DNA of 64,000 nucleotides. Origin: Symsagittifera roscoffensis (Eukaryota > Xenacoelomorpha > Acoela > Convolutidae). The notes beneath the pieces were generated by a model that ran no database searches, was not told the origin of the DNA, and worked only from the letters and a program-made list of their open reading frames with translations. A program made the position numbers and the translations under genes. Shown piece by piece: positions 11,564 through 21,990 of the stretch. How positions within the stretch are numbered: position 1 is the first letter of the stretch; every line of letters begins with the position of its first letter. The stretch spans positions 15,177,789 through 15,241,788 of the forward strand of contig NC_087062.1 of NCBI RefSeq assembly GCF_963678635.1, written 5' to 3'.

Positions 11564-12219
11564 ACTTCACAAAATTAAATGGTTCACAAACTTTAATGGT
11601 TTTTCAAAATATGAATGAAAAAATAATAGAAAAAAAACTTCGCTAAATTTGAAATTACGAAGCCTGTTATTGGGTGCTGTCAGAGTACACTCGAAGATTG
11701 CAGATCTTTTATTTTTCAAAATACAGGTTTTTTTATGAGTTCTCAAAAACTCGAAGCACCGGAGGTGCGTTACACGCTAGTTTTATTTGCCTAATCATCC
11801 CATTGAAAACATTTTTAGCTCATTAATTATAAAGTTACCATTTTGTTATGATGCCGCTAGATACTATGGGTTTAGTAGGTACGTTTTTCCACGATATAAG
11901 TTAGGTATACTATATCGAGATTGTATAAAATTGTCGGGCTTCCCCAGCTAATTCAATGTCTTTAAAACTCAGAGAACTTTTCGTAAGACGAAGAGATAAA
12001 ATATCGAAAATGTTTCATTTACTAAATCGGCTGTTGATTTCGTGATATGCTCGCCCATTCTCCTAAAATCAATCTCACAAAAATTCAACTTTTCAGAAGT
12101 CTCATTATGAAATTTTCACAGATTGCAAATTATTTTGAATTAGCAGGCACCACCTATGTTAACAGGTTCTGGATTGTTTTCTAATAACAGTATTGGGCAG
12201 CCTGCACAGAAATAACCAA

Positions 12220-12288
12220 ATGAGCGAATATGCCGATGCTTTTTGTCCCGATTTTGCTGTTCATGTTCCGACGGTCTACGACTACGAG
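12220..12288 (+). CDS. Gene A exon 1
   Basis: Start-codon exon, 23 codons (MSEYADAFCPDFAVHVPTVY and DYE), ending GAG|GTGTGT in phase 0. The same exon in copy B differs at one residue (Asp to Val). Confidence 0.78.
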
Positions 12289-12575
12289 GTGTGTGCAAAA
12301 TTCAAATCCTGCAGTAGGTATACAAATAGAGAAAGTCTTAACATAGAAATAGTCATATATTAAAATTACCTTTTTTATTGGTTCTGTGCAAGTACACAGA
12401 GAAAAGTACCGCAAACCTGGTAGTTTTCTACTTTCTTCTATTAGCTACGAAAATTTGTTGAGAATTTTTTTCTACGATGAAATGTTCTGCAAGCTCTTGG
12501 TAATGCAAAAATTGTTTCGAGGTTGTTAGTAGACAAGTGAATTAGGATCGCTCGTATAAAAATTCTTTGTTTCAG

Positions 12576-12670
12576 GGCAACATATCAAGTGCTTTTGGTT
12601 TTAAAATGGTGGATGAACCTGAAAATGAAATGGTAGATGTTTGCGTAATGGACAGAAATCACATCATTAG
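12576..12670 (+). CDS. Gene A exon 2
   Basis: GNISSAFGFKMVDEPENEMV and following, to HIIR. Acceptor TTTGTTTCAG, donor TTAG|GTAAGT, phase 2. Confidence 0.8.
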
Positions 12671-12828
12671 GTAAGTTTTTGCTGTTTTTACTTATAAATT
12701 GCAAAAAAACTCAGAACTGTATTTAATGATCAACTAATTTTGCTGAATTATCTACTTGTGAATCTTCGCCCTTTTCACTATTTTGATATTAATCTGAAAA
12801 GTAGAAAACGAAAACCCACTGTTTTCAG

Positions 12829-13027
12829 GTACACTTGCCAAAGTAGCCTTGCGTTGACGTCAATTTCTGACGACCTCTACCGAATCATAAACGCCAACGT
12901 GAAAGAAACTGTTCCCGAACTTGATTTGGAGGAGAGTGATGAAAACTATATCAAAGATCGGGATTTCCATAGGAAGAGTCTAGTTCAAAAGCTCACGAAA
13001 ACATCACTTTCTATTGATTACACTGAT
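12829..13027 (+). CDS. Gene A exon 3
   Basis: The exon runs YTCQSSLALTSISDDLYRII to SLSIDYTD. Acceptor CTGTTTTCAG; donor GAT|GTAATT, phase 0. This donor is the site that is lost in copy B. If it is not used the frame ends three codons later. Confidence 0.8.
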
Positions 13028-13421
13028 GTAATTTAAACTTCAGAGCTTTTTCGATATTATTTTAAAAGAGATTTGAAAGAAAACCATTATTTTTTGAAGT
13101 GTTATTGCATTTAATTGCTTCCGACAGGCAGACGTTGCGCTCAATTTTTAGGCTGTCTAAATTAAGATTTTCAGGGGTCGCGCTTAATAAGTTGTACAAA
13201 TTTGTCTGGAAACGCTTCGTCAATTATCGTATCGGAAATTTTTATTGTAGCCGATAAATGATTCAAATTTCGAAAATTTGAACAGCTTACATTTTTTGGT
13301 TTTGTTAGTAATTTTACGCAAACTTTTTCTCGAAAATCATGCGAATAATTTAAGCTGTACCGTATTAAAACTGAAAGTTACAGTACTTTTTGTCTGATAC
13401 TAAAATAAATATAATTTTTAG

Positions 13422-13796
13422 GAAAAACAAAAATATTACGCGGATGAGAAGCAGAATCAGACACAAAAATCAATACAATTGGAGAATTACAGCTCAGAAT
13501 TGGTTCAAAATGCAGAAAATCATCAAGAAAATGCTGCTGGACAACAACCGAAAGTTAACGGAATTCATGACAAGTTTATTTTACTCTCAGAATTATACAA
13601 AATGTACGCGACAGAGAATCATCCGACCGATTTACTCTCATGGAGTTTTCACTTCTTCAATCAGCTTTCGCTGCTGAACAGATCGGGATATTGCACGGGT
13701 GGTTACAACTCAACGAAAAAGAAGACTATTGAAAAGAAAACCAAAGCCACGCAGTCCGAGTTATTTCACGCAGCAGAGATATACCAAACTGCAGAA
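13422..13796 (+). CDS. Gene A exon 4
   Basis: 125 codons: a Gln/Lys/Asn-rich opening (EKQKYYADEKQNQTQ), then a more structured part (DKFILLSELYKMYATE, DLLSWSFHFFNQLSLLNRSG) and a Lys-rich end. Acceptor TAATTTTTAG, donor GAA|GTAAAT, phase 0 at both ends. Confidence 0.82.
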
Positions 13797-14125
13797 GTAA
13801 ATTTTCAATTAATTTTTTTTTGAAATGAGGTTCTATTGCACGACACGTTTCCAGTTGTGTAGTTCAATTCATAAAAGTGTAACCTTTTTGTGTGGTCACT
13901 CAGAAATCTTCAGATCTTTCACCGCCCCTCGACCCGTCGGTGTTTTTTTATGACATGTTTTCGGACTTAAAACTTGTCTGAACACCACTTCAGTGCAAAA
14001 GTGCAAATTTATATAAGACTAAAGTGTATAGTGAACGCGTGTAAAAGCAGCAACTTTCTGTACGAATAGCATTTCAAAAATATCTCCAAAAAACAGCTCT
14101 GCAGTTTTCTTTTTTACAGATAAAG

Positions 14126-14334
14126 GACCAAGTTAAGATCCCCTCAAGCCTTGGGGGGATGTTAACTTGGTTCTAAGTTTGGATTTTTCAGCCAATCAAA
14201 ATCGAGCATTTTAAATGCAGCGCTTAGCAAATTTAATTCAAATTAAGCGATGGGGTGGAGGATCTTAACTTGGTCAGTTTTTTTGACGGGGTGGAGGGGG
14301 GGCTAGGGAGGAGGAGGATTATGTTAACTTGGTC
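14126..14334. mobile_element. MITE-like element in gene A intron 4
   Basis: Bounded by inverted repeats GACCAAGTTAA and TTAACTTGGTC. Within its left part, CCAAGTTAAGATCCCC and GGGGGATGTTAACTTGG form a further hairpin. The right part is G-rich. The same element is in unit B at 19323-19525, so it predates the duplication. A related fragment (GGACCAAGTTAGCAATC) occurs near 42624. Confidence 0.7.
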
Positions 14335-14445
14335 TCCGATAATTTTTTTTCTTTTTTGTATAAACACTTGTATTGTTGACTTTTTGACTAAAACTTTTTA
14401 ACAGTAAATTTAGTTCCTCTTGAATACTTATTAGAAGTTTTTTAG

Positions 14446-14662
14446 GAAACATCTGTAATCAAGCTGGATCTCTTGGATAGAAGGTGTTTGGATTCGAGGA
14501 CACGCAATAAAGCGAGAGGATCTTCAATGCCCCCGATACGAACAAAAAAAGAGCAACAGACGCGCACCAGAAAAGACGGAGTAGTGTATCCATTCAATGA
14601 CTTCAGAGAAGGTTCAAACTACAAAAAACTTGTCCGTTTTAAACAGAAGTTAATGTCATCAG
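14446..14662 (+). CDS. Gene A exon 5
   Basis: 72 codons, basic (KARGSSMPPIRTKKEQQTRT) then VVYPFNDFREGSNYKKLVRF. Acceptor AGTTTTTTAG, donor TCAG|GTGAGA, phase 1. Confidence 0.82.
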
Positions 14663-14975
14663 GTGAGAATCTCCTCTTGAAAGGCCAACCCACTTTCCTA
14701 GGAAATAGAAGAAAAAACAGATCTTCTCCTTTCTGTTCCATCTATGTTTGTAAATTTGATTGAATGAAATTAGAGCGAACATCCTAGTTGACCTTTTCCT
14801 CTCAACCGCGGCAAATGTATAATAGACTTCAACTTTAGCGCTTTTTTGCAAAAAGGGATAAACGGAAAACGTTGATCAACATGGTATTTTAAAAACCTGT
14901 AAAACGGATGACGCAATCTCAAAAGTTTTGATGTTGAAAAAAAAAGATTTTATAAATATGTTTTTTGTATTTTAG

Positions 14976-15337
14976 AAAGATTTAGTGACTATGTCGAGAT
15001 TACAAGAGCTGAGAAACTATGGACCAGAATGAACCTCCCTGCTAAAGACTGGAAAGTAATAGAGGCTCACTTTGACAATCGGATATCTCGCAGAGTCCTT
15101 TTTCTCGAGCTGATTTCATTCGCAATGCATGCACTGTTTCTAGAATTCAGAACTGCACTTAAGGTTGCAATTTCTATTTTATCGGATGAAAAAGATGAAA
15201 AAAGCAAAAATTTGGACCGAAAAACTTTCATTTATGTTATCAACATCATGACGCAAGAGGATACTTATTGGACGGTTATTAGCAAGGCGAGCTTGTTGAA
15301 ATCAGTTCAAGAGGTGTGTAGAAAGCATGAAGGAAAA
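14976..15337 (+). CDS. Gene A exon 6
   Basis: 120 codons, helical and Trp-containing (EKLWTRMNLPAKDWKVIEAH, LELISFAMHALFLEFRTALK). Acceptor TTGTATTTTAG, donor AAA|GTAAGT, phase 0. The DEKDEKSKNLDRKTF stretch only loosely resembles an EF-hand loop and lacks a full set of ligands. Confidence 0.84.
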
Positions 15338-15535
15338 GTAAGTATATTATTTCCCATTTCAGTTTAAAGCCACTGACTTCACAAAAAGTATTTAATATTT
15401 TTAATTGAAATGAAATTCTTTAAAATCTTTTATATGAACTTATACGAAAAACTAACGGTTGAACTAACTGGGCTTTGATATTTAGTAAACATGCAAATAT
15501 CGTTTATCAAAATTAAAATTTGTTGTTTATCTTAG

Positions 15536-15649
15536 ATTAACATTCGAGATGTGGACGACCTGATATTTCCAACAAACAGGATTTTAGCGTCAACCGTGGC
15601 CAATGAACTGAAAGCAAGTTCGATAGTCAGCCTTCAAGCAATCCGATAG
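15536..15649 (+). CDS. Gene A exon 7 (terminal)
   Basis: 38 codons including TAG at 15647-15649: INIRDVDDLIFPTNRILAST and so on to SLQAIR. Acceptor TTTATCTTAG, phase 0. Confidence 0.82.
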   Translation: MNIRDVDDLIFPTNRILASTVANELKASSIVSLQAIR

Positions 15650-16800
15650 AAGATTTACAACCATTTTAACGAAACGCGAACTTTTCATAATTAGAATTTC
15701 GCAAAATCTTACAATTTGCACAAATAGATAACTATATTTGGAACCAAAGATCTACACGCGAAAAACGACAGTAGCTGATTATGTATTTTTAGTTAAAGAT
15801 AAACACATTACTGAATAATACACATTACCCAGTCACACTGAATAATTCTTAATAATTAACCTTTATTGTGCAAATACGTTGGTTATAATGGCTGACATAA
15901 AAAAATGAAAGTTTTTCAAGTAAGTCTCCGTCAAAAATTGTTCGGCTGGTTCAATCACCCACTGTTAATCACCTGTGATCCTTAAGGGTTCAAAGTCTGA
16001 CAACAAGGTTGCTCGTATACCAAGACAAAGCCCTGAATGTTGCGACTGAATTCAATTGGTAACAAAAAGTTGTTTGTAAAGAGAAAATTAAAAACCTTAA
16101 ATTTTGGTCAATACCAAACGTCAAATTTGAAAATTTTAGTAGTACAAAATTAGTACGACCGATTGATTAGCTTGCTTCAATTCAAATTGAAACAATTTTG
16201 CAGTGCGAGGTAACTCACCACGTATAAATAAATTGCGTCGCGCTTTCTGCATCATGAAAATAATCATCAAAGTGCTCATAAAATAGTCCAAACTTTTTTC
16301 AAATTAGCGCTTTTCAAATTGCCAGAATTTAGAAAGAATATTTGAAGATAATCAATCCTTTTACAGTTCAATTCGTTTGTGAAACTTTTTGATGAAATTT
16401 ATATTTTCGAATCCTAAAATTGACTGAAAAAAAAACATTCCATTCATAAAACTTCCGCTTTACTGGAAAGAATTTAAATATACGCTGAAATCTTTTTCTT
16501 GTACTAAATTTTGTTCCGATTTTCCAAAATACTGACAAAATTTTTGAGTTAGGTTAAATATTTTCGCTGGTAGTTCTGACAATTTTTTTTTGAATCATTT
16601 GACAAATATTGTTGTCCTGAGCTCAAATATTAAAAAATTTTCGGCCGTGATTATTTTTTTAGTAATTTAACGAGGATTTAAAGGTTGGGACAATTAACAA
16701 GCAGTACATTTCGTGCTGTAAACGCGTAAGCAGACATGTCATTTGTTTTAGAAAATGTTCCAAATTGAAATGAGGCTTGCCATTTTTACTGTTCAATACT
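15650..16800. other. 3' flank of gene A within unit A
   Basis: AT-rich sequence without genes. It carries pieces of a dispersed repeat: GGTTGCTCGTATACC near 16010, and TTGTCCTGAGCTCAAATAT to CGTGCTGTAAACGCGTAAGC at about 16611-16731. Relatives of this repeat lie at 26374-26935 and 50641-51033. Confidence 0.6.
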
Positions 16801-17421
16801 GTACAAAAAAAGACTTCGCAAAATTAAATGGTTCACAAAATTTAATGGTTTTTCAAAATTTGAATGAAAAAACTAATAGAAAAAAAACTTCGCCAAATTT
16901 GAAATTACGAACCCTGTTATTGGGTGCTGTCAGAGTACACTCGAAGATTGCAGATCTTTTATTTTTCATAATACAGGTTTTTTTATGAGTTCTCAAAAAC
17001 TCGAAGCACCGGAGGTGCGTTACACGCTAGTTTTGTTTGCCTAATTATCCCATTGAAAACATTTTTAGCTCATATATAATAAAGCTACCATTTTGTTATG
17101 ATGCCGCTGGATACTATGAATTAGTAGGTACACTTTTCCACGATATAAGTTAGGTATACTATATTGAGATTGTATAAAATTGTCGGGCTTCCTTAGCTAA
17201 TTCAATGTCTTTAAAACTCGTAGTGAAATTTCCGTAAGACGAAGAGATAAAATATCGAAAATGTTTCATTTACTAAATCAGCTATTGATTTCGTGATATG
17301 CTCGCCTATTCTCCTAAAATCAATCTCACAAAAATTCAACTTTTTACAGAAATCTCATTGTTAACAGGTTCTGGATTGCTTTCTAATAACAGTAGTGGGC
17401 AGCCTGCACCGAAATAACCAA

Positions 17422-17490
17422 ATGAGCGAATATGCCGATGCTTTTTGTCCCGTTTTTGCTGTTCATGTTCCGACGGTCTACGACTACGAG
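17422..17490 (+). pseudogene. Gene B exon 1
   Basis: Intact 23-codon start exon, donor GAG|GTGTGT. The upstream leader is about 50 bases shorter than in gene A. Confidence 0.7.
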
Positions 17491-17776
17491 GTGTGTGCAA
17501 AATTAAAATCCTGCAGTCGTTATACAAATAGAGAAAGTCTTAATATAGAAATAGTCATATATTAAAATGACCTTTTTTATTGGTTCTGTGCAAGTACACA
17601 GAGATAAGTGCTGCAAGTCTGGTAGTTTTTTAACTTCTTCTATTATCTAAGAAAATTTGTTGAGAATTTTTTTCTACGATGAAATGTTCTGCAAGCTCTT
17701 GGTAATGCGAAAATTGTTTCGAGGTTGTTAGTAGACAAGTGAATTAGGATCGCTCGTATACAACTCCTTGTTTCAG

Positions 17777-17871
17777 GGCAACATAGCAAGGGCTTTTGGT
17801 TTCAAAATGGTGGATGCACTTGAAAATGAAATGGTAGATGTTTGCGTAATGGACAGAAATCACATCATTAG
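17777..17871 (+). pseudogene. Gene B exon 2
   Basis: Intact frame with several replacements relative to gene A (SSAFGF to ARAFGF, DEPEN to DALEN). Acceptor TTGTTTCAG and donor TTAG|GTAAGT are kept. Confidence 0.7.
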
Positions 17872-18032
17872 GTAAGTTTTTGCTGTTTTTACTTATAAAT
17901 TGCAAAAAAAAAACTCAGAAATGTACTTAATGATCAACTAATTTTGCTGAACTATCTACGTGAGAATATTCTCCCCTTTTACTATTTTGATATTAATCTG
18001 AAAAGTAGAAAACGAAAACCCTCTGTTTTAAG

Positions 18033-18231
18033 GTACACTTGCCAAAGTAGCCTTGCGTTGACGTCAATTTCTGACGACCTCTACCGAATCATAAACGCCA
18101 ACGTGAAAGAAACTGTTCCCGAACTTGATTTGGAGGAGAGTGATGAAAACTATATCAAAGATCGGGATTTCCATAGGAAGAGTCTAGTTCAAAAGCTCAT
18201 GAAAACATCACTTTCTATTGATGACACTGAT
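18033..18231 (+). pseudogene. Gene B exon 3, donor lost
   Basis: The frame is intact and the acceptor is TTTTAAG. The donor G at 18232 is C, giving GAT|CTAATT. Unspliced, the frame adds LIQISELFRYYF and stops. Confidence 0.72.
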
Positions 18232-18623
18232 CTAATTCAAATTTCAGAGCTTTTTCGATATTATTTTTAAAGAGATTTAAAAGAAAACCATTATTTTTTG
18301 AAGTGTTATTGCATTTAATTGCTTCCGACAGGCAGACGTTGCGCTCAATTTTTATGCTATCTAAATTTAGATTTTCAGGGGTTGCGCTTAATAAGTTGTA
18401 CAAATTTGTCTGGAAACGCTTCGTCAATTATCGGAAATTTTCATTGTAGCCGATAAACGATTCAAAATTCGAAAATTTGAACAGCTTACATTTTTTGGTT
18501 TTGTTAGTAATTTTACGCAAACTTTTTCTTCTCAAAAATCATGCGAATAATTTAAACTGTACCGTATTAAAACTGAAATTTTCAGTACTTTTTGTCTGAT
18601 ACTAAAATAAATATATTTTTTAG

Positions 18624-18998
18624 GAAAAACAAAAATATTACGCGGATGAGAAGCAGAATCAGACACACAAACCAATACAATTTGAGAATTACAGCTCAGA
18701 ATTGCTTCAAAATGCAGAAAATCATCAAGAAAATGCTGCTGGACAACAACCGAAAGTTAACGGAATTCAAGATAAGTGTATTTTACTCTCAGAATTATAC
18801 AAAATGTACGCGGCAGAGAATCATCCGACCGATTTACTCTCATGGAGTTTTCACTTCTTCAATCAGCTTTCGTTGCTGAACAGATCGGGATATTGGACGG
18901 GTGGTTACAATTCAACGAAAAAGAAGACCATTGAAAAGAAAACCAAAGCAACGCAGTCCGAGTTATTTTACGCAGCAGAGATATACCAAACTGCAGAA
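18624..18998 (+). pseudogene. Gene B exon 4
   Basis: 125 open codons closely matching gene A exon 4, with acceptor TTTTTTAG and donor GAA|GTAAAT intact. Confidence 0.72.
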
Positions 18999-19322
18999 GT
19001 AAATTTTTGTTAATTTTTTTGAATTGAGTTTTTATTGCACGACACGTTTCCAGTTGTGTTGTTCAATTCATAAAAGCGTAACCTTTTTGTGTGGTCACTC
19101 AGAAATCTTCAGATTTTTCACCGCCCATCGACCCGTCGGTGTTTTTTATGACATATGTTTTTGGACTAAAAAACTTGTCTCTTTTCTGAACACAACTTCA
19201 GTGCAAATGTATATAAGACTTAAGTGTATAGTGAACGCGTGTAAAAGCAGCGATATTCTGAATGAATAGCATTTCAAAAATATCTCCAAAAAACAGTTCA
19301 GCATTTTTTTTAACCAATAAAG

Positions 19323-19525
19323 GATCAAGTTAACATCCCTCAAGCCTTGGGGGATGTTAACTTGGTTCTAAGTTTGGATTTTTCAGCCAATCAGAGTTGA
19401 GCATTTTAAATGCAGCGCTTAGCAAATTTAATTCAAATTAAGCGATGGGGTGGAGGCTCTTAACTTGGTCTATTTTTTTGACGGGGGGGGGGGGGAGGGA
19501 GGGGGCGGATTATGTTAACTTGGTC
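19323..19525. mobile_element. MITE-like element in gene B intron 4
   Basis: Copy of the element at 14126-14334, with ends GATCAAGTTAA and TTAACTTGGTC and a longer G-run (about 12 G) in its right part. Confidence 0.68.
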
Positions 19526-19635
19526 TCCGATAAATTTGTTTTTTTTTGCATAAACACTCGTATTGTTGACTTTTTGACTAACACTTTTTTACAGTAAATT
19601 TACTTCCTCTTGAATAATTATTAGAAGTTTTTTAG

Positions 19636-19852
19636 GAAACATCTGTAATCAAGCTGGATCTCTTGGATAGAAGGTGTTTGGATTCGAGAACACGCAATAA
19701 AGCGAGAGGATCTTCGATGCCCCCGATACGAACAAAAAGAGAGCAACAGACGCGCACCAGAAAAGACGGAGTAGTGTATCCATTCAATGACTTCAGAGAA
19801 TGTTCAAACTACAAAGAACTTGTCCGTTTTAAACAGAAGTTAATGTCATCAG
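19636..19852 (+). pseudogene. Gene B exon 5, weak donor
   Basis: 72 open codons. The donor is CAG|GTTTGA where gene A has CAG|GTGAGA. Confidence 0.7.
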
Positions 19853-20166
19853 GTTTGAATCTCCTCTTGAAAAGCCAACCCACTTTCCTAGGAAATAGAA
19901 GAAAAAACAGATCTTCTTCTTTCTGTTCCTTCTATGTTTGTAAATTTGATTGACTGAATTTAGAGCGAATATCCTAGTTGACCTTTTCCTCCCAACCGGC
20001 GCAAATGTATAATAGACTTCATCTTTAGCGCTTTTTTGCAAAAAGGGATAAACGGAAAACGTTGATCAACATGGTATTTTAAAAACCTGTAAAACCGATG
20101 ACGCAATCTCAAAAGTTTTGATGTTGAAAAAAAAAAGATTTTATAAATATGATTTTTGTATTTTAG

Positions 20167-20528
20167 AAAGATTTAGTGACTATGTCGAGATTACAAGAGC
20201 TGAGAAACTATGGACCAGAATGAACCTCCCTGCTAAAGACTGGAAAGTAATAGAGGCTCACTTTGACAATCGGATATCTCGCAGAGTCTTTTTTCTCGAG
20301 CTGATTTCATTCGCAATGCATGCACTGTTTCTAGAATTCAGAACTGCACTTAAGGTTGCAATTTCTATTTTATCGGATGAAAAAGATGAAAAAAGCAAAA
20401 ATTTGGACCGAAAAACTTTCATTTATGTTATCAACATCATGACGCAAGAGGATACTTATTGGACGGTTATTAGCAAGGCGAGCTTGTTGAAATCAGTTCA
20501 AGAGGTGTGTAGAAAGCATGAAGGAAAA
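20167..20528 (+). pseudogene. Gene B exon 6, donor lost
   Basis: The frame is intact and nearly identical to gene A. The donor G at 20529 is A (AAA|ATAAGT). Read-through adds ISILFPILVKATDFTKSI and stops at 20585. Confidence 0.72.
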
Positions 20529-20725
20529 ATAAGTATATTATTTCCCATTTTAGTTAAAGCCACTGACTTCACAAAAAGTATTTAATATTTTTAATTGAAA
20601 TGAAATTCTTTAAAATCTTTTATATGAACTTATACGAAAAACTAACGGTTGAACTAACTGGGCTTTGATATTTAGTAAACTTGCAAATATCGTTTATCAA
20701 AATGAAAATTTGTTGTTTATCTTAG

Positions 20726-20839
20726 ATTAACATTCGAGATGTGGACGACCTGATATTTCCAACAAACGGGATTTTAGCGTCAACCGTGGCCAAAGATCTG
20801 AAAGCAAGTTCGATAGTGAGCCTTCAAGCAATCCGATAG
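20726..20839 (+). pseudogene. Gene B exon 7
   Basis: 38 codons with stop TAG at 20837-20839 and acceptor TTTATCTTAG intact. A few replacements relative to gene A (NEL to KDL). Confidence 0.7.
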
Positions 20840-21990
20840 AAGATTTACAACCATTTTAACGAAACCCGAACTTTTCATAATTAGAATTTCGCAAAATCTT
20901 ACAATTTGCACAAATAGATAACTATATTTGGAACCAAAGATCTACACGCGAAAAACGACGGTAGCTGATTATGTATTTTTAGTTAAAGATAAACACATTA
21001 CTGAATAATTACACATTACCCAGTCACACTGAATAATTCTTAATAATTAACCTTTATTGTGCAAATACGTTGGTTATAATGGCTGACATAAAAAATGAAA
21101 GTTTTTTAAGTAAGTCTCCGTCAAAAATTGTTCGGCTGGTTCAATCACACACTGTTAATCACCTGTGATCCTTAAGGGTTCAAAGTCTGACAACAAGGTT
21201 GCTCGTATACCAAGACAAAGCCCTGAATGTTTCGACTGAATTCAATTGGTAACAAAAAGTTGTTTGTAAAGAGAAAATTAAAAACCTTAAATTTTGGTCA
21301 ATACCAAACGTCAAATTTGAAAATTTTAGCTGTACAAAATTAGTACGACCGATTGATTAGCTTGCTTCAATTCAAATTGAAACAATTTTGCAGTGCGAGG
21401 TAACTCACCACGTATAAATAAATTGCGTCGCGCTTTCTGCATCATGAAAATAATCATCAAAGTGCTCATAAAATAGTCAAACTTTTTTCAAATTAGCGCT
21501 TTTCAAATTGCCAGAATTTAGAAAGAATATTTGAAGATAATCAATCCTTTTACAGGTGAATTCATTTGTGAAACTTTTTGATGAAATTTATATTTTCGAA
21601 TCCTAAAATTGACTGAAAAAGAACACTCCATTCATAAAACTTTCGCTTCACTGGAAAGAATTTATATATACGCTGAAATCTTTTTCTTGTACTAAATTTT
21701 ATTCCGATTTTCCAAAATACTGACAAAATTTCTGAGTTAGGTTAAATATTTTCGCTGGTAGTTCTGACATTTTTTTTTTTTGAATCATTTGACAAATATT
21801 GTTGTCCTGAGCTCAAGTATTAAAAAATTTTCGGCCGTGATTATTTTTTTAGTAATGTTACGAGGATTTAAAGGTTGGGACAATTAACAAGCAGTACATT
21901 TCGTGCTGTAAACGCGTAAGCAGACATGTCATTTGTTTTAGAAAATGTTCCAAATTGAAATGAGGCTTGCCATTTTTACTGTTCAATACT

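Larger units (their letters stand above)
12220..15649 (+). other. Gene A span: seven-exon gene for a 476-residue unrecognised protein
   Basis: Exons 12220-12288, 12576-12670, 12829-13027, 13422-13796, 14446-14662, 14976-15337 and 15536-15649 have matching phases and total 1431 bases (476 residues plus stop). All introns have GT-AG ends. The start MSEYADAFCPDF follows a pyrimidine-rich acceptor-like site (TTTTCTAATAACAG at 12189) by about 30 bases. The protein is soluble in character: no signal peptide or membrane segment, an acidic region (PELDLEESDE), a Gln/Asn-rich stretch in exon 4, basic clusters in exon 5 and an alpha-helical C-terminal half. I do not recognise the family. The gene lies inside a DYRK intron on the opposite strand. 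Confidence 0.82.
11564..16800 (+). repeat. Tandem duplication, unit A (5.2 kb)
   Basis: Unit A begins near TTCACAAAATTAAATGGTTC and ends GCCATTTTTACTGTTCAATACT at 16800, directly abutting unit B. The two units are highly similar through exons, introns and 3' flank, including an intronic MITE. Unit A keeps about 50 bases upstream of the start codon (about 12108-12160) that unit B lacks. Most differences are single bases and small indels, suggesting a fairly recent duplication. Confidence 0.88.
17422..20839 (+). pseudogene. Gene B span: duplicate of gene A with two broken splice donors
   Basis: All seven exon frames of gene A are present and uninterrupted: 17422-17490, 17777-17871, 18033-18231, 18624-18998, 19636-19852, 20167-20528, 20726-20839, with the same lengths. 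However, the exon 3 donor is CTAATT instead of GTAATT, and the exon 6 donor is ATAAGT instead of GTAAGT. The exon 5 donor has weakened from GTGAGA to GTTTGA. Read-through of exon 3 ends at a stop at 18268-18270. The intact frames imply recent loss. It could also be a truncated but expressed gene, so pseudogene is an inference. Confidence 0.72.
16801..21990 (+). repeat. Tandem duplication, unit B (5.2 kb)
   Basis: Second copy of unit A, starting at CTTCGCAAAATTAAATGG and ending GCCATTTTTACTGTTCAATACT. It lacks about 50 bases upstream of the start codon and carries splice-site changes described under gene B. The sharp end of similarity at 21990 mirrors the unit A end at 16800, which defines the duplication breakpoints. 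Confidence 0.88.

Noticed and set aside
15180-15260. EF-hand in gene A exon 6 (DEKDEKSKNLDRKTF)
   Set aside because: The loop lacks the regular D-x-D-x-D-G spacing and closing Glu, so calcium binding is not supported.
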